DNA from: Apostichopus japonicus
Taxonomy: Eukaryota > Echinodermata > Holothuroidea > Aspidochirotida > Stichopodidae
Direction of reading: 5' to 3'
DNA length: 64,000 bases
Assembly: GCF_037975245.1 (NCBI RefSeq)
Contig: NC_092567.1
Location: forward strand, 21,302,376-21,366,375
Below are positions 45,624-59,523 of this stretch, in pieces. Position numbers and translations under genes: made by a program. How positions within the stretch are numbered: position 1 is the first letter of the stretch; each line of letters begins with the position of its first letter. The notes beneath the pieces were generated by a model that ran no database searches, was not told the DNA's origin, and worked only from the letters and a program-made list of their open reading frames with translations.

Positions 45624-45992
45624 CAAGGGCGTAGGAACCGGGGGGCTGGGGGGGCAGCCCCCCCAATGAAAAATATGGAGGGGCGGAAGTATCATTCCGC
45701 CCCCCGCTTCGCAAGTCAGAAAACCCCTTTTTCATTTCCAAATGGGGAAAAAATCTCATTTGGAGCACCAAATTGCATCTAAGGCCAGGTGAAAATGCAA
45801 AATTATATACAAAATGGAGTGAGTGGGTTGAAGTGTGCTATATTGCACCAAATTGCATCTGAGGCCACCTGGAAATGCAAAAAAAAAATCCAAAGGGGGA
45901 GGGGGGCACCCCCTCCCCTTAGACCCCTCCCCCAGGCCGGCCATCAGTCTTCAGCCCCCCCCCCCACTCAAAAGTACCTTCCTACGCCACTG
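45624..45992. mobile_element. hAT-type MITE with perfect 8-bp target duplication
   Basis: Ends CAAGGGCGTAGGAACC and CCTTCCTACGCCACTG are imperfect terminal inverted repeats. ATTTGACT flanks it on both sides (45616-45623 and 45993-46000). 369 bp, with C/G runs just inside both ends and an internal direct repeat around GCACCAAATTGCATCT (about 45764 and 45845). No coding capacity. Confidence 0.9.
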
Positions 45993-46000
45993 ATTTGACT

Positions 46001-47740
46001 TGCATAATGAGTTTGGCATGACTTTGGGCAACAGTATAAAGTTCATGACTGGACCTCACTTGTGAGTCAATCACAATTATAGTTTGAGTTTAGCTAAGAA
46101 GAGAAAACTGATCAGGAGGTACAAAAAGTCTCCATCAAGAACCTTTTGGGGAAAACGGATAACTGAAAACCATGCATCTCCAGTCTTAGGGCGGAGCAAG
46201 ATACAGCAAAAATTAGTGGAATAAATCATCGCAAAGTTCAACTTTAAATTTGGTCATTACCTCGACTCGGACACTGAACCCGATTCTATCCATTCAACAA
46301 TCCTCTGTGAGGAAACCAAAACAAATAAACAAGCAAAAACGGAAGGCTTCCCCTGACTTGATACACGAACCACGCCCGCGAGAGTGTTCCTATCGTCGGA
46401 TAAGCTGAGAAAATTTGCACGACAAGTTATGACAAAGACATGGACAATTGAATACCAGTATTAAAGGAGAATCAAATCCGACCATCGTCATTGTTTGTTC
46501 TGATCATGATAAGGACATTTGTCACGAACGGCCCTCGAAAGCAGATACGAGAAATCAAACATGACATCATCAAGCCACATCTTGTCAGATTGTTTATTTA
46601 ATTGTTTTCTTTATTTACTATCTATTCATTTTCCATGGTTTGAGTCTTACCAGTGCAGCTGATTCTAAATTGTTAGACTGTTTCCAGATACGACATACTG
46701 ACATTGCTTCACTCGGCAACAATGTTTACGTACGTTACCATACAAATATAAAAGAAGAAAAAAAACTAAACTATATATATATATATATTTATTTATTTAT
46801 TTATATAGGAAATATCACATATATTGGCAAAATGGCAGCCCCTGCGATGGCACGAGTTTTAAACCACGATGCTTCCGAAATAGGGCGAGACTTTTTAGGG
46901 TAGTTGCTTTCTCATATGCCGCAATGGCTTAAGAGAAGTCTGGGTAGTCTGATTTCGATCGGGGTCTTCGATCCCCGGCGGATATCTGATCCCCTGCTCT
47001 TTAATTCCCCAGTGCAAGCCTTACAATTATAATAATTATAATAATAATATCCTTCATAGCATATCTCTTTATACATACGTCACCCACAAAACGTTACCGC
47101 AATACTAACATTCAACTCCAAAGTAAATGTGCAAATACGGTTAATCTGACAGAAAAGCCCCAAAGAAAAGTCTCTGAAAGATTGAAATCGTAATGGGCCC
47201 ACGCACTTCCGTCCGTACAGTTAGGCCTATACACACATACCTATAATATTCCCCGATCTCATCTTCCGGCCCCCTCCCCTATATACACACAGCAATTCGA
47301 CGTAGAATCATGTGTGTCAGTTATAAATAACGTTTTAATATGTCGTTTTAATCAAGAATCGTTTTTGTTATGAAAAGTAAAAACGTTTTTGTACAAGTAA
47401 CTTGAGTTTGGTTACGTTTGTGGGCTAACTTCCAATCCGATGTATTTTATTTCTCTCCTCACTATTATTGTAATGTTCAAAGTGCATTGTGGGTAAAAAT
47501 GAGGTTGTAACAGTGCAGTACCTGTGCATTGAAGGCGAGCCGTTTGACTTACGGGGACTTACTGTATCACTGTGATCTGTATGGATTTTCTCACCGAATT
47601 TGGATTATAAACTACAAAAAGATGTAGTGTTGTTCAATAAGACTTTGTGCTCTTAGTTGGATTATTCTTACCGTTAATCCTTGAGTTTCGGGGACTTTTT
47701 TGTTCGATATATTTAGTAAGTTTTCATGTTTTCGTAAGAC
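46001..47740. other. intergenic, possible 5' region of liprin-alpha
   Basis: Contains a TA/TTTA microsatellite at 46770-46806. No protein gene recognised. If the liprin-alpha gene has noncoding 5' exons they could lie here or further right; none can be placed. Confidence 0.45.
46898..46985 (+). repeat. weak tRNA-like (SINE head) segment
   Basis: GGGGTCTTCGATCCCC resembles a T-arm with an altered B box, preceded by GCAATGGCTTAAGAGAAGTC. It does not fold into a convincing tRNA; possibly an old tRNA-derived SINE. Confidence 0.22.
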
Positions 47741-47744
47741 CCAG

Positions 47745-48185
47745 TCTTAAGCCCACCAGAATAGTTAGCCTACAACGTTAGGCCTAGCCTACATTAAATA
47801 GTTACCTGAAACATAAGTGATCATAGGCTACTGAGTACTGTATATGTACTATTACTAATTCTATACATGTATGATGTAGGTAACATCTGTAAACATAAGA
47901 CTAGCCTATTACTAACTTGGGTCATAGCTGGTAACAGTTGGTAATACTACATTCACAAAGATGTTTATAGCAAATACAGTTAGGAATGTCGGATTTCATG
48001 TCAAATTAGCATAGCAATACAATAGGCCAGATTGATTCTTTGATGGATAGTGATAAGACAAAGCAGCCTAAACGAGTCCGATTTATAAATGGTGCAGTGA
48101 TACAGTGCCATTAAGAAATACTGTGGTTAAACTAACTTTTCAAGGTAGCCAAGGCCCTATTCATTGTGGGCCTAGGCTAGGACAA
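47745..48185. promoter_or_regulatory. GCCTA/TAGGC motif cluster upstream of liprin-alpha exon
   Basis: GTTAGGCCTAGCCTAC, TTAGCCTAC, ACTAGCCTATT, ATAGGCTAC, GGGCCTAGGCTAGG and similar strings are concentrated in about 440 bp. Sparser than the TWNK cluster. Function unknown. Confidence 0.25.
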
Positions 48186-50159
48186 TTGGAAATGCAAAAT
48201 CATTTAAAATATATTGAAACATTTTATAACAATCAGCATTTTCAATTTGTTTAATGAAGGAACTCATACAATAACAAGACCAACAATATCTGATACAAAT
48301 TACTGGGCAAAATACTTGTAGCCTTTGTACACTGTAACCTATAGTTGAACAGATTTTCAAGGAAAGTTGCATAGATTATTAAATACCACTTTCGCTAGGT
48401 CTGTGACTGTACAACAAATGGAAATTTAGAAAATTATCAGAGGCATACTACTCTCTGGGAAGGGGGAGGTAGTATCGTCCTCACACTTGAGATATATGTT
48501 TGAAGGTGCTTAGTGGTGTTATATTCGCAAATTTGGAAGTAATTATTCATGTTCAACATTTATCAACAATTATCTGCAATTTTCTTTCCCTCCCAAAGTT
48601 TTTGTCAGTGTAACAAGGATCACAGCCCCTATTATTCATACTCAAGTCCTAGATGATTTGTTGGTTTGCTTTACCTCTAAAGGCACCTTTTGTGTTTTCT
48701 GTACAATTTGACCAAATCTACCAAGTAATATTCACACAAAGTTAGATCTCACAATAATAAGAGACTCTAATCGATTTTTTTTTCTTCATCAAAATGAAGG
48801 TGACTCGGAGAGAAATGAGTAAATTTGATTTATTTGTGAACATTTCTTTTCTCAGTCACATTTCTAAATTTTGAAACAGCATAATTTGATCAAGCGACTG
48901 GGAACTTTATCATATTTAGTTTGTTTTATTTATTACATTTAAAATAATATGAAATGAAACGTGAACAGTGGCAAGCTAATCACATAATTGGCAAACGGTT
49001 CATTTAGTATCTACAGTTTTAAGCGTTTCACTGTGTTGAATTATTTGTATATTATTAGAAAACAAGATTCAACTACATAACATTACCTTCATGCCATATA
49101 ACATTGGAATGTTGACACCAAATGTTTGCTTGATGATTGCGCATTTAAAACTTGCTCATGAAGTCTTCAGCCTTGTGTGTGTGAGGAAACATTCAACCTG
49201 TGATATCTTTCAAATGTAAATTAGACTTTCGCAAACCATTTTGGGAAGGGTTTACATCATAACTTTAACTCAAGATATCATATATTGACTATTTATGATA
49301 GTTGGGTTTTTGTGTCTCCTTTAACCAAGGTGCAATAGTAGAGTAGAGACAGGTAAGTATCGTGTCTTGTTGCAGCTTGTAAGAGCTCTTGCCTCTCAGC
49401 TTTCCAAATCATCGTCAATGTTATCATGTCACTCTAGGTGTTTCTGCTTTTTACCAGCCTGCTGACTATATGTACATGTACAGTACATAAGAAAACTTTT
49501 TATTTTTTTTTATTATGGCAACCATAAAAACTGCTGCCCAGTAATATCATTTTTTATTTTTCCCTTTTTATTGTTCGAGGGTATGACTGTAAGTTTCTTT
49601 GTGTACCTTCTGGGCTTCTAAATGACAGTACTCAGTGGAATCCAAAGGTTTTGATGCTGATATACTTGGTTGGTGATGTGACAAATTACCATGTTCAGTG
49701 TTTTTCTCTCTGTCAGGCCTTTGTTTACCTTGCCTATGATGTATTGATACCATTAACAAAATTCAGACGTGACTCCTGTCTCATGATGTTGTCTTTGTGT
49801 TAGTCATTCATTGCAAGGGGCCTCAGCTTTGGCAGGGACTGGTTAAATTTGTTTCTCTTTTGACCATTGTCAAACCCTTTTCATTTTTTTAGGAAGTTTG
49901 AAATAATGAGAAGTTTCTTAATTGGGTAAACACTGATAAAACTTCACTTATTTACAGTAAGAACTATGATTTACTGAAAAGGATGAAAACAGAAACAATG
50001 TTTTATTAGTGATGTATTTTCTTGTAAAGTCTTAACAAAGTTTTAGTTACAAGTTTTACAGAAGATGACTAAGGAAATGAAAGTTGTGTTGCTTTATCAT
50101 GCATACTCGTTCATTTCTACACATGAACAAAAGTGTATGTGACCTTTCTGTGCATCTCA
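48186..50159. other. intergenic or liprin-alpha 5' region, no gene seen
   Basis: AT-rich sequence without repeat pairs or recognisable protein content. Confidence 0.5.
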
Positions 50160-51262
50160 ACTATAGTATGTACTCAACTACACTATGTACTCAACTATAG
50201 TCCAGTATGTACTCATACACAGTATGTACTCAAGTACGGTTTGTACTAAAACACAGTATGCACTCAACCACAGTATGTACTCAACCACAGTATGTACTCA
50301 ACTACAGTATGTACTCAACTACAGTATGTACTCAACTATAGTATGTACTCAAACACAGTATGTATTCAACTACAGTTTGTACTCAAACACAGTATGTACT
50401 CAACTACAGTATGTACTCAACTACAGTATGTACTCAACCACAGTATGTACTCAACTATAGTATGTACTCAAACACAGTATGTATTCAACTACAGTTTGTA
50501 CTCAAACACAGTATGTACTCAACTACAGTATGTACTCAACTATAGTATGTACTCAAACACAGTATGTATTCAACTACAGTATGTACTCAAACACAGTATG
50601 TACTCAACTACAGTATGTACTCAACTATAGTATGTACTCAAACACAGTATGTATTCAACTACAGTATGTACTCAAACACAGTATGTACTCAACTACAGTA
50701 TGTACTCAACTATAGTATGTACTCAAACACAGTATGTATTCAACTACAGTATGTACTCAAACACAGTATGTACTCAACTACAGTATGTACTCAACTACAG
50801 TATGTATTCAACTACAGTATGTACTCAAACACAGTACCGTATGTACTCAACTACAGTATGTACTCAACTACAGTATGTATTCAACTACAGTATGTTCTCA
50901 ACTACAGTATGCATTCAACTACAGTACAGTATGTACTCAAACACAGTATGTACTCAACTACAGTATGTACTCAAACACAGTATGTACTCAAACACAGTAT
51001 GTATTCAACTACAGTATGTACTCAAACACAGTATGTACTCAACTACAGTATGTTCTCAACTACAGTATGCATTCAACTACAGTATGTACTCAAACACAGT
51101 ATGCACTCAACTATAGTATGTACTCAACTACAGTATGTATTCAACTACAGTATGTACTCAAACACAGTATGTACTCAACTACAGTATGTACTCAAACACA
51201 GTATGTACTCAAACACAGTACAGTATGTACTCAACTATAGCATGTACAAACCTACAGTATGT
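50160..51262 (+). repeat. 17-bp minisatellite with higher-order structure
   Basis: About 64 tandem copies of AGTATGTACTCAACTAC and variants (CAAACAC, ATTCAACTAC, CAACTAT endings). From about 50480 to 50760, sets of five variants recur every 85 bp, so blocks rather than single units were amplified last. The unit has no stop codon in any forward frame, and because 17 is not a multiple of 3 all three frames encode the same 17-residue cycle (YSTTVCTQLQYVLNYSM). The 247-codon frame at 50564-51307 is a product of this. It lies about 1 kb before the liprin-alpha coding exon. Confidence 0.97.
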
Positions 51263-52314
51263 ACTTCTAAAGGGTATGCCATTCAATGTGTCAATCTGAA
51301 ACACTGACCTTAAAAGTAGAAGGAAACCCACCTATTATTGCTTAGAGAATTACTGCAAAAAACATGTCAATTATTCCAGTTGTTAAATATAGAATTTTTA
51401 TTGTTCCTTTGTACACAACATTGAAGACTTGAGTAAGTCTAATTGACCGTACATATGAGATCATCTGTTTGGGGCAGTCAAGGTGTTCATTGTAGGTATC
51501 TCTTTATCACACAAAGTGAGAGGATACTTCAAATGATTGAGTTTACTTTGTCTTGAACTTAACAAGATTATGTTTCCATGAAAATTAATGTTTTGTTTAA
51601 ATAAGTGATTCTTATCATAACAAGACAGGAAATGAGGTGTATTGTATTTGTTTGTAATTAAGTAAATCCATGAAATCATCTGATATCCTGTTTATGCTTA
51701 TAAATAGGGTAAGGAATTACCCAAGTCATTTTATTTAATATGGTCTACATTTTCTCATTATAAACATTGACTAACCAGTCTAACCACCAGGGGAGCATTA
51801 ATGATGCACAAACCAAAAGAAGGTGCCATGCCAAGTACTTATTGTTCAAAATATGACCCAATGTTGTCATAAACTTTGTCATTTGAAAGTTTCTAAGAAT
51901 ACACTACAATTGGGACAAAAACGTTGACAAATATGAAGTTCACAGTATTATTCAATGGTATAAAAGTTGTATTTGTTCATTTGTTTGTAATGACATTAGC
52001 TTTTTTTTCTCAATTTCAATTTTCAATTTCTTTATTCCAGTACAAAATTTATAAATAGGACACATAATAATGATACACAAAGGACGTAAAATGTACAATC
52101 ATGAAAGCATGAACAAATAAGAAGGAGGATTAGAAGGTTGAAAGATTAAAAGGACCATAACAGAGATTCTAAGAATTTGTTTTGAATATAAATGGCTACT
52201 CTGTAGATAAATGAGTTCTTAAAAAGCATAATTCTAATCTCTTTGTTTTTGTATCATGAATATCATTCAGAGATCCAACCATTTTTTCCTTTTACTATCT
52301 CTCTTTGCCACCAG
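51263..52314. other. upstream flank or intron before liprin-alpha exon
   Basis: AT-rich, nothing recognised. It ends with a pyrimidine-rich tract and TTTGCCACCAG, a good splice acceptor, at 52314. Confidence 0.6.
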
Positions 52315-52415
52315 GAGGAAGCTCACCAAGTGGGCCAGGGTCCAACAGCACACAGTAACATCCATATACCTCTACCGTCGCCTTCTCTGTTCGTGGCGCT
52401 CAAAGATTTCTTGCG

Positions 52416-52658
52416 ATGATGTGCGACGTCATGCCAACCATCTCTGAGGACTCTTCGAGTCAGCGGGGGTCAATCTCCAGCTATGGGGACGACCCAAACT
52501 TGGAACAGCTGATGGTCAGCATGTTAGACGAACGGGATCGTCTGATGGAGACACTGCGGGAGGCTCAGGACAATCAGTTGATCGCAGAGCACCGTGCGGA
52601 CGAACTTGAAAAGGACAGGGAGATGCTGCAAAAGCAGTTGTCTACCAGTCAACCAAAG
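52416..52658 (+). CDS. PPFIA: liprin-alpha, first coding exon (partial gene)
   Basis: Liprin-alpha proteins are scaffolds that bind LAR-type receptor phosphatases and organise presynaptic active zones and focal adhesions. The 81 codons start MMCDVMPTISEDSSSQRGS, matching the vertebrate MMCEVMPTI start, and continue with EQLMVSMLDERDRLMETL and a Glu/Lys/Gln-rich heptad-like stretch, the beginning of the long N-terminal coiled coil. The exon ends CAACCAAAG at a GTAAGT donor in phase 0, where the human first coding exon also ends. An acceptor at 52313-52314 suggests the exon starts at 52315 with 101 bases of 5' UTR, and that a noncoding exon lies further left. The paralogue cannot be told. All other exons lie beyond the window. 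Confidence 0.9.
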
Positions 52659-55600
52659 GTAAGTCCCGGTCATTAACTTTTCTGTCACTGGTGTCATCAT
52701 TAGGGTTGGTCTGTGGGATAGTAATGGAAGAGAGGGGGGGGGGAGGGGATGGGGTTGGCTGTTGTTGAGGGACCACCAACATCAGGATTCAGGAATGTCA
52801 CCAGAAGTTATCGTCCTTGACTGTCAACACAGTCACACAGTCTCACAACTATCATTCATGACATAGCTAGTGCATGAAACCATCTCTGTGTCAACCATAC
52901 ATGAATACAGTATGTTTCAACAAAATGTATGAAATGTAGTGCACAGTCACATATAAAGCGATTAACTGTGCTCGTTATACATTTACCCCCTATCAAGTTA
53001 CATTGAGCCTATTCAGTACCCGGTTCTTGCCAGTTGGAAACTTCGGAGGTGTTAAAAATCAGTTTCACTCAATAATGTGCCATCAGTTGTAAGAGACTGG
53101 TTTGCTGTGACAGAATTTAGTGGATACATCAAAGCGATCACAAAGCTCCTTACACAAGTTTACATCAAGATAAAGTACATGTGTGGGTCGAACTATTCCA
53201 TTCATGATGCAAATAAACTAGCCATGGTGGGACAATGAGTTTACAGGAGCTGTTAATAGTTCTTAGCATGATGTCCCATCACATCAATATTCATGACTGG
53301 TGAATGTGATAGGTTAGCCAAAACCACAAATTCTTCATGTGGAGTTGAAAATCAGCTGATACTAGGAGACAGTAGCCTACCATTACACTCAATTATCCAC
53401 ATCGTTGCTGGCAAATACAGTACCCATCTATGTGTCTCGAGAGTATAGGAAGAAAAAATTAAGGCAATGCGACTGTGTGTTTATGGAAATTCATGCATTT
53501 TGCATGAGAAAATACCCATAAATTTATGCCTAATTGTGATAAATAAAAGTGACCAGTACTTTTGTAAGGAGAATTAGGATAATTAGACCTAAATACCTTT
53601 TAAAGTTTTTGATATCCATGTTTGTCTAAGGTTCAGGTAGAGGTGAATTTTATTCCCCCACCCGGACTGTCACATGTACAGTAGATCTATATCACAAAAC
53701 TTCTCTGTTGAATCACAACCAAAGATCTTGTTTTTAAAATGCTCTTCCTTCATCCTCAATTACCTGTCACGGACATAAATCAGTCTGTCGGCATCAGTAG
53801 TAGTCAAAAGGAAAAGGATATTAGAAACAATGGCGAGTTTCCTACTCGAACAGGAATGGATCTTACAGTTCATGCACTGGTCGGGATTGATACTGTTTTA
53901 TGATAATACAGATCAACCCTGTTGCACTTTACTACGAGTATGTGTACTGTAAAATTTCATTGTGCTCAAGTAATGTTAACTTCAGCCTGTCAGAATTGAT
54001 GAATAGCATAAGTTCCTTCTAGTATCCTCATAGCTAATATTAGATTTTGTTTTGTTTTTCCCTTCTTTTTTTCATCTTTTGTTTTTCCCCATTGAGGAAA
54101 GAAGAGAAAAGAAGAGAAATTAAATCAATACTCCATAGATTCTCTTCGTTGAGAGCAATCATTCCTTTACACAAATTGAAAGGTCTGCTGCTGGAGAGGT
54201 TGGGATTCAGTTTTGCCGCATTCTTAATTCACTAAATGCTTGATATTACCAATCATCAATTTCATTTCCATGGTACGATTTTGGCCCGAAGGAGCTTGTG
54301 TGTCTGTCGTTGCACAATCTTGATGGATCTTTCTCTCCACCAGTCCCCGGTTTGCATCAAGTGCGTGCTGGCAACAGTAGTTTGGTGTTTTGTAGGAGGT
54401 ACTGTACCGTGGTAATTTTTTTCCCCATCGATTATTGACTTCCTCGTCGGGGGAAAAAATTGTTGGGGGCAAGGTCACATTCATCTTTTCTCGATATGCC
54501 GGGAACGATAGCACACCACGACAGAGTCGCTATATATGTTATAAGTGTAAGAAGCCTCAGTGAAAAATACTACAACAGTGTACTTTGTAACACACTACGT
54601 TGAACATTTTATTTAATTTCATTTATAAATATACTTCTCATCACAACAATAAATCGCAACGTTCATATCACACCAGTACTGTACAGTAGGTCAATGGGGT
54701 GCAGTGCTGAAATTTAACCAATTTATGTACAGGTACCGTACATACATAATGTAAAAATGGTATACATTATGTAAAAATGGAGACAGGTTATTTTTGTCGT
54801 TCGGAAATACCTGAACAGCACTGTTAGTTTGGGTTTCTGTCACTATATAATCTGACCATGTACAATTATTCCCTAACCTTCCTCAAAAATAATAATTATA
54901 ATTATTTAAAAAAAAATATGTTTAACATATAGAACAAAGATGATAATTAGTGTAACATTTTACTTTATCGCTGTTTCACTTTCAGCATATTTTAAACAAA
55001 AACAAAAATAAAAACAAATTTTACAACAACAATTAAATAGAACAGCAGATATTTATAGTAATATTCAACAATTAACAAGAAAGAAAGCAAGATTCACCAC
55101 ATAAACTAATTAAAAAAAAAATTAAACCAAACTTTGAATCTTTCTGCAGCAAATATTGTAACGTACTATGCAGAGATTGCTTTAAATTTTCTAAACATGA
55201 AAGTCCTATCACTACCGTATCTCGCAGTCATGTTCTTGTTAAAGGTCAAGTGATGAACAACTGTACTGTACGACCATTTGTACCATTTGGATAATACAGG
55301 AGAGCCGAAACTCAATCAACTACATCTTTAATCAGATTATTGGTAAGTTTATCCGCTGTGATGCATTTACACGTTTGTGACACTTCTGAATAACAGAAGG
55401 TTTAAAAGACAAAGTGATCAACATGTCGGAAGCTTTGTCTCCAGGCAAAATGGAAGCTTGTCACTCGCAGTATATTACTTGGTAAAGTACAACAAAAAAG
55501 TTCACAGCTGGCTAAGTTGTAAATTGAATGCCCGCTGAATTGGATGTCGTGCAAGCCTTTGGTCTTCAAAGATATCTCGAGCCGTCATCTGCGATTATTA

Positions 55601-57254
55601 ACATTATCGGTGGGACTGTGAAGGTATTGGCACTGTATATTACCATGTATAATCATATTTAAACAGACCCATCCTCTGTACCCAATTATCTCACAGCACA
55701 CATTAAGAAAGTGCACAGTAATATTAATAGCGCATTTCAACCTCTTTGCTCACGTGAAAGATTAACCGCAGATGACATTTAGGAAATCCCAGTGGTGGAA
55801 CTGGGAAATGATCTTGAATCTCTGCCAATTAAGCATAGAGACACTTAATCAAATGGTACGGGTAGTACGCATCCATGGGTTCACACAGTGTTTATGCACA
55901 GTACGTATGTGAATTGCAATGGTGTCTTCAGTCACAGCTATGTAGGTGTACAGGACGACGAGTAGCATGGTACGAAAACAAACACTCGGGGTGCAACAGC
56001 CTGAATGAATCGCGGGCTTCTGTGATGGGTACCGTAGTCAGTCTCGACTGGTTTGTTCAAGTCTATTGGTTCCGTTGCTATGCAGCTGAGAACAATGAGA
56101 AACATTTTGAACATAATTTGTAATTAATTTTAGGAATTTTAAATTTGGATGCGATCATTGTTAATTCCACAAACCAATCTGTCTCGAAGCATATCATCAG
56201 AGGAACGTAAAAAAATATCGGCTGTAACTTTTTCCAGTGTTTTATATCATGTTTTGCCCACAAGAGTTGAGATCGTCAGGTTTGATTTTATGAGAAAGCT
56301 CTGAAATTGCCCTTCCAAAAGCATAAAATAGAAAGGACTGGGAAAGTGTTATGTACATATTAGCCTTGAAGAGTCTCTTAATCTTACTTGTGATATAAAT
56401 TCTGAGAAAACCTATCCTACGTGGCATACGTTTGTTTTCCTTTTATAAGTGTAAGTACTGTATACCTTGTGTTTTGTATTTGTAATACAGAGCCAGGCAG
56501 CCCAGGCTATGCAGGGAAAAGTTGGTCACCTGGATTTTATGTAACTTGCACTTCTCTCGTTCACTGTCAATCTCTCCAAGACATTTTCCTAGTGTGACCT
56601 TCCTTAAATGGTACTTACTGAAGTGTCAAATTTCTAGGGCAGGTACTTTTTGGAAACAGATTTGCAATTTTGGCACTCTAAAATCCCAACTTTGAGGGCA
56701 ACAGGGATGACTTCTGCATAAACATTCATTGATTACTACAGAAAAGGACTGTAGAGGTGAAAAACCTCTGGAGACTTTTGTAGCATTGGGTGATGGAATT
56801 ATTTTGTAATAGAATCCTCTAAACTGTACTGTACTTTACATCATAAAAAGCTCATTAAATACTGTGGGAACTGGGAAACATGTAACATACAGACATAATT
56901 GATATTGCAAATTGGGAGAAAGTGTCTTGTCTTGTACAATATGTCAATACACAGTGCATATATATCTATGATATGTCTATATCTATATAGTGTATTATAC
57001 CTATATGGTAACTTACAGCATGTTGTTACTCGAGTTTCACGCCTGCAGTATACAAAGGCCTCTAGGTGGTGTCCCGGTAACCTGCTTCCATGTGGCAGGG
57101 TATCAACCCAATTCCTCTTCCCCCAAAATCTAAGATTTACAAGTCATGGTGAGCTGATGATTTTCCTGGAAATGCTAACTCTCCAGTTAATAATTTATCC
57201 GGTATCGCATAATGCTATGCAAAATGGGCAAGTTGCTATATAGAGGTGTTCAAA
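52659..57254 (+). other. liprin-alpha intron 1, first part
   Basis: Long AT-rich intron. A G run at about 52732-52748 follows the exon closely. The next expected coding block of the liprin coiled coil was not found in any frame. Confidence 0.6.
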
Positions 57255-57350
57255 GAAAAGTATATCAATTTTTGTACATACAGTAGGAACCATGTAGCAT
57301 TTTATAAGTGACCAAGTTCAGAGCCTTCAAAACTGCTATATACATGCAAA
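57255..57350 (+). repeat. partial copy of the 3679-4166 repeat
   Basis: ATTTTTGTACATACAGTAGG, CATTTTATAAGTGACC and TTCAGAGCCTTCAAAACTGC occur in the same order as in the repeat at 3.7-4.1 kb and at 37.2 kb. Confidence 0.55.
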
Positions 57351-59523
57351 ATGTACTGAATGTTACAGATCTGTAGAATTTGTTCACCCATTGAAATTGC
57401 ATTACCTGTACAAGTGATCTTTTCCTTGTAAAATTGTCTGAATGCAAGCTTAAAAGTTGCATTTCCTTATCACATTTTGCTACAAGCTTGTGTACTGTAC
57501 TACAGTACAAGACTATACACTTATGTTATTCAAAGACCAGGTATATCTAAAAACATTGTATTTATCTGTTAGTAAACTTGAATCACTCTGAAATCACATC
57601 AGAATTGAAAAAAAAAAAATAATAAACATAGGCGTATTTTGCAAATGAGGTGTTATTCAAATTCTGACTTCAAGAACAAGAATTTTAAGCCCACTCACTG
57701 TATCTCTGTAGCTGTAGAAGTTTACTGTACCATACTAAAGTACAGTATATATAAACAAACCACAAGACCAATGATTCACAACATGTAACCTTTTGTACTA
57801 TTGTGTACTATACATAGCAAATTTACATACATGTATGGCCTGACTGTATGCATGTTCTTTGCTACTTCTGTATTGTTCATTGTCCTAACAACAGATCATC
57901 AACATGAAGTGATATGAATGGTATGTACTGTGCAGTACATTGAATTTAAAAACTTAAACATGATGGTGTCATACGTTATTTCATGACGAAGAATCTGTTC
58001 AGATTGAAAGCTTGCAAAATTTTGATTGTTATTTCATCTTTGCCATATTTGAAGCCTGGCTGTCTTTATTACAGACTTACTTTATCAATCTTCCTGTAAC
58101 CTCCATTTTTTTCACATCTGTCAGTGTAATTTTTTTTTTTACCATACCTGTGTATATATATTTCTCTTTCTCCGCAACTTTCGGTCATTTAGATTAATAA
58201 CGATAATATTAAAATATTCAACCTGTCACTTACAGTACAGTAGTACTACGCACACTGTATGGGATATTACGCACAGCCAGCATCGAGATAAACTCTCTAG
58301 GCCAACATATCATTCAATTTCCCTCCTCTGTTCAGGATCGTCTCATGTTTCGTCACAAGCAATACCCAATTACCCGCGGTGGCACATCGTCGAAGGGAAT
58401 GCTGCGTTAGTACGTACACATCGGTGCTCGTTATAATACTGTACAGACTCACTGAGTCATCATTGCGCTCAGCTATGGCTATGAAAATGAAATGCCGACT
58501 TAATCTCTCTGTTATGAAAAGGATCGTCGATTATGGACTTCCAGATCTCAGGGTACTTGTGTGCAAACCGTATTTTGAAGATTGTGTATAAGTGACCTGT
58601 AGTTACAGTAAGGGTTGAAAATTGTCAAAAAAAGATTTTTGTCTTCTAATTAGGTAGATAGAGGAATGTGAACGAAAATCGGTCAATATGTGTAGAAGCT
58701 GGAGAAGGTCGAAATTCTGGTACATTACATATTACATGTGCATGCCTTCACTGCATGACAGGTAGAATGATGTAGAAGAGGTCACATTATAATGGTTTTA
58801 ATTTATCCAATTGATCTCAGACTACAGTATGTGTTGTATGTTCGTATATATATGTTGAACACGGCAGTACCCAAAAGGAAAGCAATTTGTGTTTGTGAGG
58901 GAATCATTTACTGCTCACATTTTTGAATATTATAAATATATCAGAGTCATGACATTTGAAAGGTTTTTGCATATTTTGGAATACATACTGAAAACAGCAA
59001 ATGTTTTGCATACTAACGCTGCTGTGTACAGAACATCTGTACATAACTTGCAATCTAGCTATTTGATGATTATTCTAGATCCGATTAACCAGATATACTG
59101 TTCCCTGTTTGTGTACGAATATAATGATGTATGAATTTATGGCATGCATTAGCAGAAGGCTGTGCACTGTGTGCTGAATCTGTGATGATTTTCTGTAAGT
59201 TGCTGAGAGTGGCATCTCTAAAATTAAATGAATGATTATTCCAATCATTCAAGACTGGTTAAAATACTGTAAATATCGTACTATAAATTGTAAGATTGAT
59301 CATACAATTGAGTGTAGTTTAACATAACATTGGAACATTAATGATTCTACTTTTAGTGTAATCACAACAGTTCCTTTTTGTTTTATAGTAGGGTACAGGA
59401 TATATCTGCAGTCTGTACTGATAAGAAAATTCTCATGAATCGGTATGTGAGGTTTGAAATTCTAATTCTTTTAATTATATGGTACCAATTCTAAAGTGTT
59501 CTGGGTAATTTCTGTGTATATGT
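57351..59523 (+). other. liprin-alpha intron 1, middle part
   Basis: AT-rich with many short GTACAGTA/TACTGTAC strings. No gene recognised. Confidence 0.5.

Noticed and set aside
46898-46985. Functional tRNA gene
   Set aside because: Only a T-arm-like hairpin is visible; no acceptor stem or D-arm pairing, so kept only as a weak repeat entry.
50160-51262. Possible CRISPR-like array
   Set aside because: The 17-bp units are directly adjacent with no unique spacers, and the context is an animal genome.
50185-51307. Overlapping open frames of up to 247 codons reading as a repetitive Tyr/Thr/Cys protein
   Set aside because: They follow directly from a stop-free 17-bp tandem repeat in all three forward frames; there is no independent sign of a gene.
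52256-52447. 63-codon plus-strand frame overlapping the liprin exon
   Set aside because: It is another frame of the 5' UTR and of the first liprin codons; the liprin frame starting at 52416 is the conserved one.
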